Notes under the pieces: generated by a model | What the model was told of the DNA's origin: nothing | The model's database searches: none | What the model saw: the letters and a program-made list of their open reading frames with translations, nothing else | Assembly: GCF_030646115.1 (NCBI RefSeq) | Contig: NZ_JAUSMX010000014.1 | Span: 154,976-218,975 of the forward strand | Length of the DNA stretch: 64,000 nt | Reading direction: 5' to 3' | DNA from: Fluviicoccus sp. | Lineage (GTDB): Bacteria; Pseudomonadota; Gammaproteobacteria; Pseudomonadales; Moraxellaceae | Part shown: positions 49,982 through 58,910 of the stretch, one piece after another | How the letters are laid out: every line of letters starts with the position of its first letter | How positions within the stretch are numbered: the first letter of the stretch is position 1 | Made by a program: the position numbers and the translations under genes

Positions 49982-51955
49982 ATGATTGCAGAACTCGGTC
50001 ACTTCGCACTGGTGCTGGCCTTTGTTGTGGCCTTGCTTCAATCCATTCTGCCTCTGGTCGGCGTGCATACCGGCAGCCTGCCGTTGCAACGCCTGGCCCG
50101 GTCCATGGCCCCCGTGCAGTTCCTCTGCCTGCTGCTGTCCTTTCTGGGACTGACCTGGGCCTTCATCCAGAACGATTTCACCCTCGATTACGTCTCCCGC
50201 CAATCCAACACCCAATTGCCGCTGGAATACAAGATTTCCTCGGTCTGGGGCGGCCATGAAGGATCGCTGCTGCTGTGGGTGCTGGTGCTGTCGCTGTGGG
50301 GGGCTGCGGTGTCGGTGTTTGGCAAAGGCCTGCCCCGGGAAATGACGGCGCGCGTGCTGGCGATCATGGGCATGGTCAACGTGGCGATGATGGCCTTTGT
50401 ATTGCTAACCTCCAACCCGTTTCGCCGCCTGCTGCCCGATTTCCCCATGAACGGCGCTGACCTCAACCCGCTGTTGCAGGACCCCGGCCTGATCATCCAT
50501 CCGCCGTTGCTGTACATGGGTTATGTCGGATTCACCGTGCCCTTTGCCTTTGCCATGGCCGGTCTGCTGGGCGGCCGCCTGGACTCCGCCTGGGCGCGCT
50601 GGTCGCGGCCGTGGACCATTGCAGCCTGGTCCTTCCTGACCCTGGGCATTGCGCTGGGATCGTGGTGGGCCTATTACGAACTGGGCTGGGGCGGCTGGTG
50701 GTTCTGGGACCCGGTTGAAAATGCCTCGTTCATGCCCTGGCTGGCTGGTACGGCGCTGGTTCATTCGCTGGCGGTGAGTGAGAAGCGCGGTGTGTTCAAG
50801 GCGTGGACGGTGATGCTGGCCATCCTGGCCTTCGCCCTCAGCCTGTTGGGTACCTTCCTGGTGCGCTCGGGTGTGCTGACCTCGGTGCATGCCTTTGCCG
50901 CCGACCCGGCGCGCGGCATGTTCGTGCTGGGTATCCTGGTGGTGGTGATCGGCGCCAGCCTGCTGGTGTTTGCCTTGCGTGCCGGCCGTCTCAACAGCGA
51001 AAGCCGCTACCAGTGGGTTTCCCGCGAAGGCTTCCTGCTGGCCAACAACCTGCTGCTGATCACCGCCACCACGGTCGTGTTCCTCGGCACGTTGTTCCCG
51101 CTGGTGGCCGATGCGCTGAAGCTGGGCAAGATCTCGGTGGGGCCGCCTTATTTCAATACCCTGTTCACGCCGTTGGCGCTGGTGCTGCTGTTGTTTCTGG
51201 GAGTGGGGCCGCTGACCCGCTGGAAACGCCATGACCTGCGTGAATTGACCGTGCCGCTGCTGAAAATTGCGGTAGCCAGTCTGGTGCTGGGCGTCGGCCT
51301 GCCGCTGATGCTGGCTGCACAGGTGAAACCGCTGGTGGCGGCGACCCTGGTGCTGGTGTTCTGGGTATTGCTGAACATGCTGCGTGACATCGCGGTCAAG
51401 GCCGGCACCGCCAAGCAGGGCTTTGTGGCCGGTTTGCGCCGCCTGACGGCGTCGTACTGGGGCATGCAACTGGCCCATACCGGCCTGCTGGTGATGGTGG
51501 TCGGGGTAGCCCTGACCACAGCCTACAGCGTGGAGCATGATGTGCGCCTGAGCCCCGGCAGCCGTGTCTATGTGGAAGGCTACGGCTTTGAATGGGCGGG
51601 CGTGAAAAGCGTGCAGGGCCCCAATTTTACGGCCGAGCAGGGCGAAGTGCGCATCTATCAGGGTGACACCTTGCAGAAAACCCTGTTTCCGCAAAAGCGC
51701 CGCTACAACGTCCGTGGCCAGGTCATGACCGAGGCGGCCATTGATCCGGGCCTGTTCCGCGATATCTATGTCGCCATGGGCGAACCGCTGGAAGGCGAAG
51801 CCTGGGCGGTGCGGGTCTATTACAAACCCTTCATCCGCTGGACCTGGCTGGGGGCGTTGTTCATGGTGTTTGGCGGCATCACGTCCATTGCTGACCGCCG
51901 TTACCGGATGGCCGTGCGGGCAGTGCGCCCGGAACCTGCAGGGGAGAAGGTGTGA
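49982..51955 (+). CDS. ccmF: Cytochrome c maturation heme lyase subunit CcmF
   Basis: Membrane part of the system I heme lyase that joins heme to apocytochrome c in the periplasm. The 657-aa protein has about 14-15 helices. The heme-handling WWD motif is complete in WGGWWFWDPVENASFMPW, and further landmarks are WGGHEGSLLLW and HPPLLYMGYVG. The start is ATG 49982. The upstream genes ccmA-E, which normally precede it, are missing here. The ccmF stop overlaps ccmG by one base. Confidence 0.96.
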   Translation: MIAELGHFALVLAFVVALLQSILPLVGVHTGSLPLQRLARSMAPVQFLCLLLSFLGLTWAFIQNDFTLDYVSRQSNTQLPLEYKISSVWGGHEGSLLLWVLVLSLWGAAVSVFGKGLPREMTARVLAIMGMVNVAMMAFVLLTSNPFRRLLPDFPMNGADLNPLLQDPGLIIHPPLLYMGYVGFTVPFAFAMAGLLGGRLDSAWARWSRPWTIAAWSFLTLGIALGSWWAYYELGWGGWWFWDPVENASFMPWLAGTALVHSLAVSEKRGVFKAWTVMLAILAFALSLLGTFLVRSGVLTSVHAFAADPARGMFVLGILVVVIGASLLVFALRAGRLNSESRYQWVSREGFLLANNLLLITATTVVFLGTLFPLVADALKLGKISVGPPYFNTLFTPLALVLLLFLGVGPLTRWKRHDLRELTVPLLKIAVASLVLGVGLPLMLAAQVKPLVAATLVLVFWVLLNMLRDIAVKAGTAKQGFVAGLRRLTASYWGMQLAHTGLLVMVVGVALTTAYSVEHDVRLSPGSRVYVEGYGFEWAGVKSVQGPNFTAEQGEVRIYQGDTLQKTLFPQKRRYNVRGQVMTEAAIDPGLFRDIYVAMGEPLEGEAWAVRVYYKPFIRWTWLGALFMVFGGITSIADRRYRMAVRAVRPEPAGEKV

Positions 51956-52512
51956 TGAAGTCGCGTGCCTGGTTGTGGGGTATTCCCTTGGTGCTGTTTC
52001 TGGGTTTTGCCGTGCTGCTGTTCAGCCGCATCGGCAAGGATTCCACCGAATTGCCGTCGGCGCGCCTGGGCAAGCCTTTGCCGGAATTCCGCCTGCCGTC
52101 ATTGACGGACGGCCGCGAGCTGACCGCAGCGGATGTGCGCGGCCGCCCGGTGCTGCTGAATGTCTGGGCCTCCTGGTGTCCTTCCTGCCGCCAGGAACAC
52201 CCGGCATTGCTGAAAATTGCCGAAGCGGGCGTACCGGTCATCGGCCTGAACTACAAGGACACGCCGGAAGATGCCCAAGCCTGGCTGGCCAACCTCGGCA
52301 ACCCCTTTACGCTGATCATCAGCGACCAGCAGGGCAACCTGGGGCTGGATCTGGGGGTTTATGGCGCGCCGGAAACCTATTTGCTGGATGCTTCCGGCCA
52401 CATCCGTTTCCGTTTTGTGGGGGTGTTTGACGATGCGGCCTGGCAATCCAAGCTGAAGCCCTGCTATGAACAACTGGTGAAGGGAGGCGATGCTCCGCTA
52501 TGTCAGTCCTGA
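51955..52512 (+). CDS. ccmG: Cytochrome c maturation thiol:disulfide protein CcmG (DsbE)
   Basis: A 185-aa membrane-anchored thioredoxin that keeps the apocytochrome CXXCH cysteines reduced. An N-terminal helix (about residues 6-24) is followed by the thioredoxin fold with active site WASWCPSCRQEHP (CPSC) and the conserved GAPETYLLDASG. ATG 51955 (TGATG with the ccmF stop) is chosen. The gene overlaps ccmH by 13 bases. Confidence 0.95.
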   Translation: MKSRAWLWGIPLVLFLGFAVLLFSRIGKDSTELPSARLGKPLPEFRLPSLTDGRELTAADVRGRPVLLNVWASWCPSCRQEHPALLKIAEAGVPVIGLNYKDTPEDAQAWLANLGNPFTLIISDQQGNLGLDLGVYGAPETYLLDASGHIRFRFVGVFDDAAWQSKLKPCYEQLVKGGDAPLCQS

Positions 52513-52976
52513 GTTCCAAGGCGTCCATGCTGTTGCTGCTGGGCATGATGGGCCTGTCCGCACACGCCGCCATTGAAGTCTATGACTTCAAATCGGCAGA
52601 AGACGAAACCCGCTTCCGGGCGCTGACCAATGAACTGCGCTGCCCGAAATGCCAGAACCAGAATCTGTCCGGTTCCGACGCCCCGATTGCCCGTGATTTG
52701 AAGAACCGGACTTTCGAGTTGATTCAGGAAGGCCGCAGTGACAATGAAATCCGGGAATACATGGTGGACCGTTACGGCGAGTTCATCACCTACAACCCGC
52801 CGGTGCGTTCTTCCACGTGGCTTCTGTGGTTCGGGCCGTTTGCACTGCTGGGGCTGGTGGTGAGCGTGCTGGCTGTCCTGCGCCGCCGCCCCGCGCCGCC
52901 CGCCGCCGAACTGAGCCCTGAAGAGACCGCCCGACTGAATGAATTGCTGAAGAAGCCTGCCGACCATGAGCGCTAA
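52500..52976 (+). CDS. ccmH: Cytochrome c maturation protein CcmH
   Basis: A 158-aa periplasmic, membrane-anchored reductant for apocytochrome c. Signal peptide (MLLLLGMMGLSAHA), then the redox motif ELRCPKCQNQNLSGSDAP, then the helix WLLWFGPFALLGLVVSVL. It is the short (system I, split) form, with the TPR part coded separately as ccmI. It overlaps both neighbours by 11-13 bases. Confidence 0.95.
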   Translation: MSVLSSKASMLLLLGMMGLSAHAAIEVYDFKSAEDETRFRALTNELRCPKCQNQNLSGSDAPIARDLKNRTFELIQEGRSDNEIREYMVDRYGEFITYNPPVRSSTWLLWFGPFALLGLVVSVLAVLRRRPAPPAAELSPEETARLNELLKKPADHER

Positions 52977-54237
52977 CCTGCCTGTCCTGATTTTCCTGTC
53001 GTCCGCGCTGGCGCTGACGGCGCTGATGACCCTGCTCATCTTGTGGCCGGTGATGCGCAGCCGTGAAAGCGAGCACAGCCTGCTGGAATTGAACGTGCAG
53101 GTGTTCCGCGAGCGTTTGGCCGAGCTGGAAGCAGACCAGGCCGCCGGGCGGGTTGACGACACCACGTTCCGCGCCCTGAAAACCGAGTTGGAACGGCAAT
53201 TGCTGTCCTTGCAGCCGGAAGGCGGCGCCAAAGTGCGTGAGTCGCGGTTGGGCCGCAAGGGCGCCCTGGGCGTGATGCTGCTGGTGCCGGTGCTGGCCGT
53301 GGCCGGTTATCTGGCGCTGGCCTGGCAGCCTGCGGTGTGGACCTGGTGGCAGGTGCAGCTGAAAACCGGCCCGCTGGTGGACAAGCTGTTTGCCGGGGAA
53401 AACCCCACGAAAGAAGAGCTGACCTCCCAAAACCTGCCGGACATGGTGCGGGTGATGCAGGCCCGTCTGCAGAAGCATCCTGAAGATGCCGACGGCTGGT
53501 TCATGCTGGGCATGAGTTATCTGCAGGCTCAGATGGCCGATCAGGCGCTGGAAGCCTTTGACCACGCCTGGAAGCTGGCGCCCGACCGCGACGACATTAC
53601 CCTTGCCTATGCCCAGTCGCTGCTGTTTACCCGACAGGGGCGGCTGGATGACCAGAGCCGCATGCTGCTGTCCGGCGTGCTGGAGCGGCATCCGCAACAC
53701 GAAGGTGCTTTGCTGCTGATGGGCATGGGAGCTTACCGCGCCGGTGACATGGCCACCGCGCTGCAATATCTGCCGGTGCTGAAGCAGGTGCATATTGCCC
53801 GCACCGGCGAAACCCAGTCTGAAGCCATTACCGAAGTGGACAAGCTGATTGCGCTGGCCAAGACCGGCGGTGAAAAGGCGGCGGTGAGCGGCGGTATCAA
53901 GGTGACGGTGAAGATTGCCGACAACCTGCGGGCCAAGGTGCCCTCCGGAGCCACGCTGTTCATATTTGCCCGGGCGCTGAACGGCCCGCCCATGCCGCTG
54001 GCCGTGGTGCGCCAGCCGGTGGGCAATTTTCCGGTGGAAGCCTTGCTGAATGACAGCCAGGCGATGATGCCCGATCTCAGCCTGTCGAAGTTCCCCTCGG
54101 TGGTGGTCAGCGCCCGTATCAGCGCCAGCGGCAATCCGGTGGGCGAAAAAGGTGATCTGGAAGCCATTGCCGTTCCCCTGACCCAAAATGGTAAACTGCA
54201 GACCATTGAGGTGCTGATTAATCAGGAACGCCCCTGA
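52966..54237 (+). CDS. ccmI: Cytochrome c maturation chaperone CcmI
   Basis: A 423-aa protein that presents apocytochrome c to the heme lyase. Two N-terminal membrane helices (about residues 8-26 and 100-120) surround a leucine-rich coil (LNVQVFRERLAELEADQAAG), followed by periplasmic TPR repeats (DADGWFMLGMSYLQAQMADQ, MGMGAYRAGDMATALQYLP) and a beta-rich C-terminal domain. It closes the ccmFGHI block. Confidence 0.92.
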   Translation: MSANLPVLIFLSSALALTALMTLLILWPVMRSRESEHSLLELNVQVFRERLAELEADQAAGRVDDTTFRALKTELERQLLSLQPEGGAKVRESRLGRKGALGVMLLVPVLAVAGYLALAWQPAVWTWWQVQLKTGPLVDKLFAGENPTKEELTSQNLPDMVRVMQARLQKHPEDADGWFMLGMSYLQAQMADQALEAFDHAWKLAPDRDDITLAYAQSLLFTRQGRLDDQSRMLLSGVLERHPQHEGALLLMGMGAYRAGDMATALQYLPVLKQVHIARTGETQSEAITEVDKLIALAKTGGEKAAVSGGIKVTVKIADNLRAKVPSGATLFIFARALNGPPMPLAVVRQPVGNFPVEALLNDSQAMMPDLSLSKFPSVVVSARISASGNPVGEKGDLEAIAVPLTQNGKLQTIEVLINQERP

Positions 54238-54273
54238 TAAGATGGCATCAGTGAATCAAAATGTGTCAGACGC

Positions 54274-54302
54274 TTGTACTGTCAAGCCTGTAAGTGTATT
54301 TT
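54274..54302 (+). promoter_or_regulatory. Probable adk promoter
   Basis: TTGTAC (54274-54279), 17 bases, TATTTT (54297-54302), in the 171-base gap before adk. Confidence 0.45.
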
Positions 54303-54396
54303 GCGGCCATAGTCCCATGGTCGGCATTGTGGTTTTTCGTCAAGCATTCGGGGTGGTCCGCGCGGGCCGCCCGTCACCGGTTTTTCATATCCTTAG

Positions 54397-55065
<669 letters not shown>

Positions 55066-55084
55066 GTGACGCGGTTGTGTGCAG

Positions 55085-55112
55085 AAAGCCGTCCTTGTGA
55101 CGGCTTTTTGTT
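55085..55112 (+). terminator. Terminator of adk
   Basis: AAAGCCGTC (55085-55093), loop CTTGT, GACGGCTTT (55099-55107), then TTGTTT. Confidence 0.85.
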
Positions 55113-55209
55113 TCGTGCGCCTTGGCGGGGGTATGGTCAGGCTTTGTATCCTTCTGTTTTCCCCGCCATTTTGTTTTAATCGCCCCAGTTCCTTTATCCC
55201 GGTATTGCC

Positions 55210-56229
55210 ATGAAGCCCGCCCGTCCCGCTCCGCTTGGTGTTGTCCTTGCCAATCTGGGAACCCCTGATGCCCCCACGCCGGAGGCCGTGCGCCGTTACT
55301 TGCGGCAGTTCCTCAGTGACAGCCGGGTGATCGAGATTCCGCCCTTGCTGTGGAAGATCATCCTCAACCTGTTCATTCTGCCGTTCAGGCCGAAGCGGGT
55401 GGCGAAGCTGTACGCCAGCATTTGGGAAAAGTCCGGGGATTCGCCCATGCGCCGTATTTTGCGGGATCAGGCGGCGGCGGTGCAGCAGCGTTTGAGCGGG
55501 GCTTTGCCGGCGGAGATCCGGGTGGAAGGGGCGATGACCTATGGCAATCCGTCCTTGCCGTCGGTGCTGGACAAGCTGCGGGGGGAAGGGGTGGAGAACA
55601 TCGTGATTTTGCCGTTGTTTCCGCAGTATTCCGCGACGTCCACGGCGCCGGTTTATGATGCGGTGCAGCGTTGGTCGGCGACGCAGCGCAATCTGCCCGG
55701 TCTTAGCATCATTAAGGATTACTTTGCGCATCCTGGCTATATTGCGGCGTTGGTGGCCAGTATCCGGGAATTTCGGGCGGTGCATGGGTCGTCGGACAAG
55801 CTGTTGTTTTCCTTTCACGGTATTCCGCAGCCTTATGCGGATAAGGGTGATCCTTATCCGAAGCGTTGCCGGTGTACGGCGGCGCATGTGGCGCAGCAGT
55901 TGGGGTTGGGGGAGGATGAGTGGGCGATTGCGTTTCAGTCGCGGTTTGGGAAGCAGGAGTGGGTGAAGCCTTATACGGATGTGTTGTTGGGGGAGTGGGC
56001 GAGGGCGGGGGTGGGGTCGGTGCAGGTGGTGAGTCCGGCGTTTTCGGCGGATTGTCTGGAGACGCTGGAGGAGTTGGCGATTCAGAATGCGGAGTTGTTT
56101 TTGCATGCGGGGGGGAGGTCGTATGCGTATATTCCGGGGTTGAATACGCGGGAGGATCATGTGGGGATGATGGTGGATTTGGTGAGGCCGATGTTGGAGG
56201 GGGTTTGGCGGGGGCAGGGGGGGGAGTGA
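55210..56229 (+). CDS. hemH: Ferrochelatase
   Basis: Inserts Fe2+ into protoporphyrin IX, the last step of heme synthesis. The 339-aa protein is full length: [20 protein letters not shown], the active-site His in [19 protein letters not shown], and TAFSAD-like [15 protein letters not shown] striking oddity lies in its last third: from 55870 to 56226, all 119 codons end in G or T and none in C or A, although nearby genes favour C-ending codons. The reading frame is intact and the residues are normal, so this is a synonymous bias only. It is the last core gene before the cassette array. Confidence 0.95.
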   Translation: MKPARPAPLGVVLANLGTPDAPTPEAVRRYLRQFLSDSRVIEIPPLLWKIILNLFILPFRPKRVAKLYASIWEKSGDSPMRRILRDQAAAVQQRLSGALPAEIRVEGAMTYGNPSLPSVLDKLRGEGVENIVILPLFPQYSATSTAPVYDAVQRWSATQRNLPGLSIIKDYFAHPGYIAALVASIREFRAVHGSSDKLLFSFHGIPQPYADKGDPYPKRCRCTAAHVAQQLGLGEDEWAIAFQSRFGKQEWVKPYTDVLLGEWARAGVGSVQVVSPAFSADCLETLEELAIQNAELFLHAGGRSYAYIPGLNTREDHVGMMVDLVRPMLEGVWRGQGGE

Positions 56230-56547
56230 TTGCTCATTCTTGTGCGGGAGGGAATTCAGAGGGTTGGGCGCGATGGAGTTTGGCAAGGGTATGCCTGCCA
56301 GATTTCTAGGGGCGGCAATATGAATTTTTTGTGTAATTGATACCTGTGAAAATTTGTGATAACAGGGGTTGATGCAGGGTGGTTGGGCTGGTAGGCTTGG
56401 GTGGTTTCGTTCGGTGGGGTTCGGTCGTCGAGAAAGGAAATGTGCTTTGGGAACTTCTTATAACGTGCTGACTTTAAAGGAATTTTCTTTCTTGTAATGC
56501 TTTTTAGACGAAGTGGATTTATGGCGGCATGTGTCGTCGAAATGTAG
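56230..56547. other. Junction between hemH and the cassette array
   Basis: About 318 bases without a credible gene. The first part keeps the G-rich skew of the hemH end; base composition then falls to about average. No integrase gene and no recognisable attI are seen. A weak promoter-like pair (TGACTT at 56469-56474 and TGTAAT at 56493-56498, spacing 18) could drive the first cassette. The stretch ends at the crossover base G56547 of the first cassette boundary (GTTATGC). Confidence 0.5.
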
Positions 56548-56565
56548 TTATGCGCGCGAGGCAAC

Positions 56566-57240
56566 ATGGAAGATCCCGTGAACATTTTTCAGATGTATTA
56601 CGCCAATGGTAAAAAAGCAGGCTTTTGGGTCATGCGTGACTCTTGGAAGCATCTCGTCGCGCGAGTTGTGTCAGTTTCAGGCATTGAATCTGGCCCGTTG
56701 AAAGGTTTGGGGCGCTTTCCATTCTTTAATGAGGCAAAGGAAGCTGTCTACGCGGAAACATATGAACTAATAAAGACCGAAGGTGGCTATCTCTTCAAGC
56801 AAGCGCTGCCAAAGTTTGATGTGTGTCCCACAGACTCAACGTTGTCCATAATTAGTTGCCCTGGAACTTACGCGTATACGAAATTGGACCTGTCCGGCAA
56901 ATCAATTTTGGTCCAAAAGATGGGCTGGAATTCACCACAACCGCTAGCCGAACCCATTACCCCCACTTTTCATACAAAGAGAAAGGACATTTTGCCGGAG
57001 GCTGAGCATCTGGCTATCGCTACTACTTTTACAGGCAAGCATGGTGCTCTTGAGGTTGGCTATGACCCGGCAAAAGAAGTGTTTTCTGTAAAGTTCCCGT
57101 ATTCGGCCCAGCTGGTTGAGTGCGTTAAGTCCGCGCCATCGCTGCTCAGAACGTTCAATGCGGAGCAGAAGGTTTGGACGCTAGACGTTATGTGCGTGTC
57201 AACGATCGTTGAACTAATTAAGATCAGCGCATTAACTTAG
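56566..57240 (+). CDS. Cassette 1 protein, function unknown
   Basis: A 224-aa protein that I do not recognise. Start ATG 56566 has GAGG four bases before it and lies only 18 bases inside the cassette, as usual for cassette genes. There is no signal peptide and no membrane helix. Features are an N-terminal WVMRDSWKHLVARVVSVSGIESG, an aromatic-rich GRFPFFNEAKEAVYAETYE, and a Lys-rich middle (LIKTEGGYLFKQALPKFDV). The stop codon is one base from the attC. Homologues, if any, are likely to be other integron hypotheticals. Confidence 0.7.
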   Translation: MEDPVNIFQMYYANGKKAGFWVMRDSWKHLVARVVSVSGIESGPLKGLGRFPFFNEAKEAVYAETYELIKTEGGYLFKQALPKFDVCPTDSTLSIISCPGTYAYTKLDLSGKSILVQKMGWNSPQPLAEPITPTFHTKRKDILPEAEHLAIATTFTGKHGALEVGYDPAKEVFSVKFPYSAQLVECVKSAPSLLRTFNAEQKVWTLDVMCVSTIVELIKISALT

Positions 57241-57241
57241 G

Positions 57242-57309
57242 GCGCGCATAACAATTCACTGCAGGCGCGACGGCCCTGACGGGCCGCGGCCTGAGCTCAA
57301 ACGTTGGGC
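57242..57309 (+). other. attC1 recombination site of cassette 1
   Basis: R'' GCGCGCATAAC (57242-57252), L'' and L' arms around CTGCAGGC ... GCCTGAG with the usual extra base, a central GGCCC-TGAC-GGGCC hairpin, and R' GTTGGGC (57303-57309). Length 68 bases. R'' is complementary over 11 bases to the start of cassette 1 at 56547-56557. Confidence 0.9.
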
Positions 57310-57379
57310 GTCCCCATGGAATTTTCGAGCGCAATGCAGTCGTAGTTTTCTTCAACCCGTAGGCGAAGGAGAGTGTGAA

Positions 57380-58798
57380 ATGAAGCGGTTTCTCAGAATC
57401 ATTGGTTTTGTGATTGGTCTAGGGGGCTTTTCGGTTGCACATGGTGCCGCCGTCCAATGTGCTGCGGACCACTGCGGTGCGATCAAAGACCAAGTCGATG
57501 CGACTTGCCATGGGACAGGTGGTGGACTCGTATATGTACCAACACCGCAGGACCCAAAAGTCTGGTGTTGGTGCAAATGCAGCTGTGTGGCTGGCGACAC
57601 TTTAGTCCGTGTAACGGACAAAGCATTCAAACGAATGCAAGACTTCAAAGCAGGTGACACAGTTCTCGCACTCCAGTTTGATGGAACTTGGAAATCCGCC
57701 CCAGTAGTTTCAAGCGACGGAATGGGCGATAAAACCACTCCATTTCCGTATGCTATCTACCTAACACTTTCCAACAACATCTCGATCGTTGTTGCGCCAG
57801 ATCACGTATTCTGGATGCCAGATAGTACATTGAAGCGTGCTGATCGATTGGCACCTTCCGACAGTTTGGTTCTTTCGCAAGGCGCAAAGCCAATTGCAAT
57901 CTCTCAAATTGCCTCTGGCGTGTATTACGGTCCTATGTGGAACATAGTCGCCACAAGCGAGCAAGATGTTTCCAGCCCCTTTGGACATTTGATTGATACT
58001 TCGGGCGTGGTATCTGGTGATTGGGCATTACAGCGGAAGGAAACTCAGGCTCTACAGACTGGCCCACAAGTGGGAACTGCCGAGTACAGGAAGATGCACA
58101 TTTCCTCTTTGTCGAAGCAAAAGTCACTGCCGAAGGTCGTCGTGCTCAATAAGGCAAAGAACATCAGGTTTATTCCTCACACCCAAGTCGCAATACCAAA
58201 AGATGCTATCCATCTGCTGCCTGAGGGTGAAGACCAAGCGCAACCAAATGAGCTATATCCATTAGATTACTCTGTGCCCTATGAGATGGCGGAGTACTTA
58301 GCACGGCAATACAAGACCTTTTATCCAGATGTGGAGTACCAAATCGATTGGCTGAACGATGCGGTAAATGCTGTCGCTTTCATCAGGAACGGAAAGCGTC
58401 ATGTAGTCCTATACGGTGGCCTGATAAGACACCACCGTCTTCAGGTCGAGGGGGCTGGACTCGTAATTGCCCATGAACTTGGACATCACTATGCCGGGCC
58501 TCCTCGTTATCCGAACAACATATGGGCGTCTTGCGAGGGGCAAGCTGACTATTGGGGCGCTAAAATCGCCCAGCGAAAGGTATGGTGGGGTGAATACTCA
58601 ATCGACCAAACGACCAAGGGTGCAGCGCAGCTTCTTGATCTCTTCTCAAAAGGTCTGCTAACGCCGCAGGTAGGTGCAAAACCTATGGGAATATGCTCGC
58701 ATCCGCCTGCACAGTGCCGGTATGACACATATATGGCAGGCCTGCGCCTCCAGCCAAAACCTTCTTGTGCTGGCGACCCCGCGCTGATGAAAAAATAA
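57380..58798 (+). CDS. Secreted Hint-domain protein with C-terminal HExxH metallopeptidase
   Basis: A 472-aa fusion. Signal peptide at 1-22 (MKRFLRIIGFVIGLGGFSVAHG), a Cys-rich stretch (C27, C32, C43, C63, C65, C67, C69), then a Hint (hedgehog/intein) domain at about 69-216: block A CVAGDTLVRVTDKAF starting at C69, block B VVAPDHVFWM with H142, and the C-terminal block GHLIDTSGVVSGDWAL. The linker leads to a metallopeptidase-like part with IAHELGHHYAGPP (H365, E366, H369) and a third ligand probably E386 or D390 in CEGQADYWGAKIAQ. The Hint C-terminus lacks a clear HN dipeptide, so splicing is uncertain; cleavage at C69 is more likely. Export and self-processing of a protease are inferred. It is the only gene of cassette 2. 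Confidence 0.75.
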   Translation: MKRFLRIIGFVIGLGGFSVAHGAAVQCAADHCGAIKDQVDATCHGTGGGLVYVPTPQDPKVWCWCKCSCVAGDTLVRVTDKAFKRMQDFKAGDTVLALQFDGTWKSAPVVSSDGMGDKTTPFPYAIYLTLSNNISIVVAPDHVFWMPDSTLKRADRLAPSDSLVLSQGAKPIAISQIASGVYYGPMWNIVATSEQDVSSPFGHLIDTSGVVSGDWALQRKETQALQTGPQVGTAEYRKMHISSLSKQKSLPKVVVLNKAKNIRFIPHTQVAIPKDAIHLLPEGEDQAQPNELYPLDYSVPYEMAEYLARQYKTFYPDVEYQIDWLNDAVNAVAFIRNGKRHVVLYGGLIRHHRLQVEGAGLVIAHELGHHYAGPPRYPNNIWASCEGQADYWGAKIAQRKVWWGEYSIDQTTKGAAQLLDLFSKGLLTPQVGAKPMGICSHPPAQCRYDTYMAGLRLQPKPSCAGDPALMKK

Positions 58799-58820
58799 AA
58801 TAGCTGGGTGCTCTAGTAGT

Positions 58821-58890
58821 GACGCCCAACCCGGCAGTCGAGCGGACCTGCGCGAAAAGCCGCGCAGGCAGCTCACTTTTACGTTAGGAC
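58821..58890 (+). other. attC2 recombination site of cassette 2
   Basis: R'' GACGCCCAAC (58821-58830), complementary over 10 bases to the start of cassette 2 (GTTGGGCGTC at 57303). A central CCTGCGCG/CGCGCAGG stem follows, and R' GTTAGGAC (58883-58890). Length 70 bases. Confidence 0.9.
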
Positions 58891-58910
58891 TTGTTCTAGG
58901 AGATATGGAA

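Noticed and set aside
50405..51694. 429-codon minus-strand frame opposite ccmF
   Set aside because: Gln/His/Arg-rich shadow of a membrane protein gene.
56230..56547. attI site or integrase remnant upstream of cassette 1
   Set aside because: Only the R'-type core GTTATGC is seen; no integrase coding similarity and no convincing second binding site.
56256..56585. 109-codon minus-strand frame in the hemH-cassette gap
   Set aside because: Overlaps the cassette start and the cassette 1 gene, no ribosome site, no recognisable sequence.
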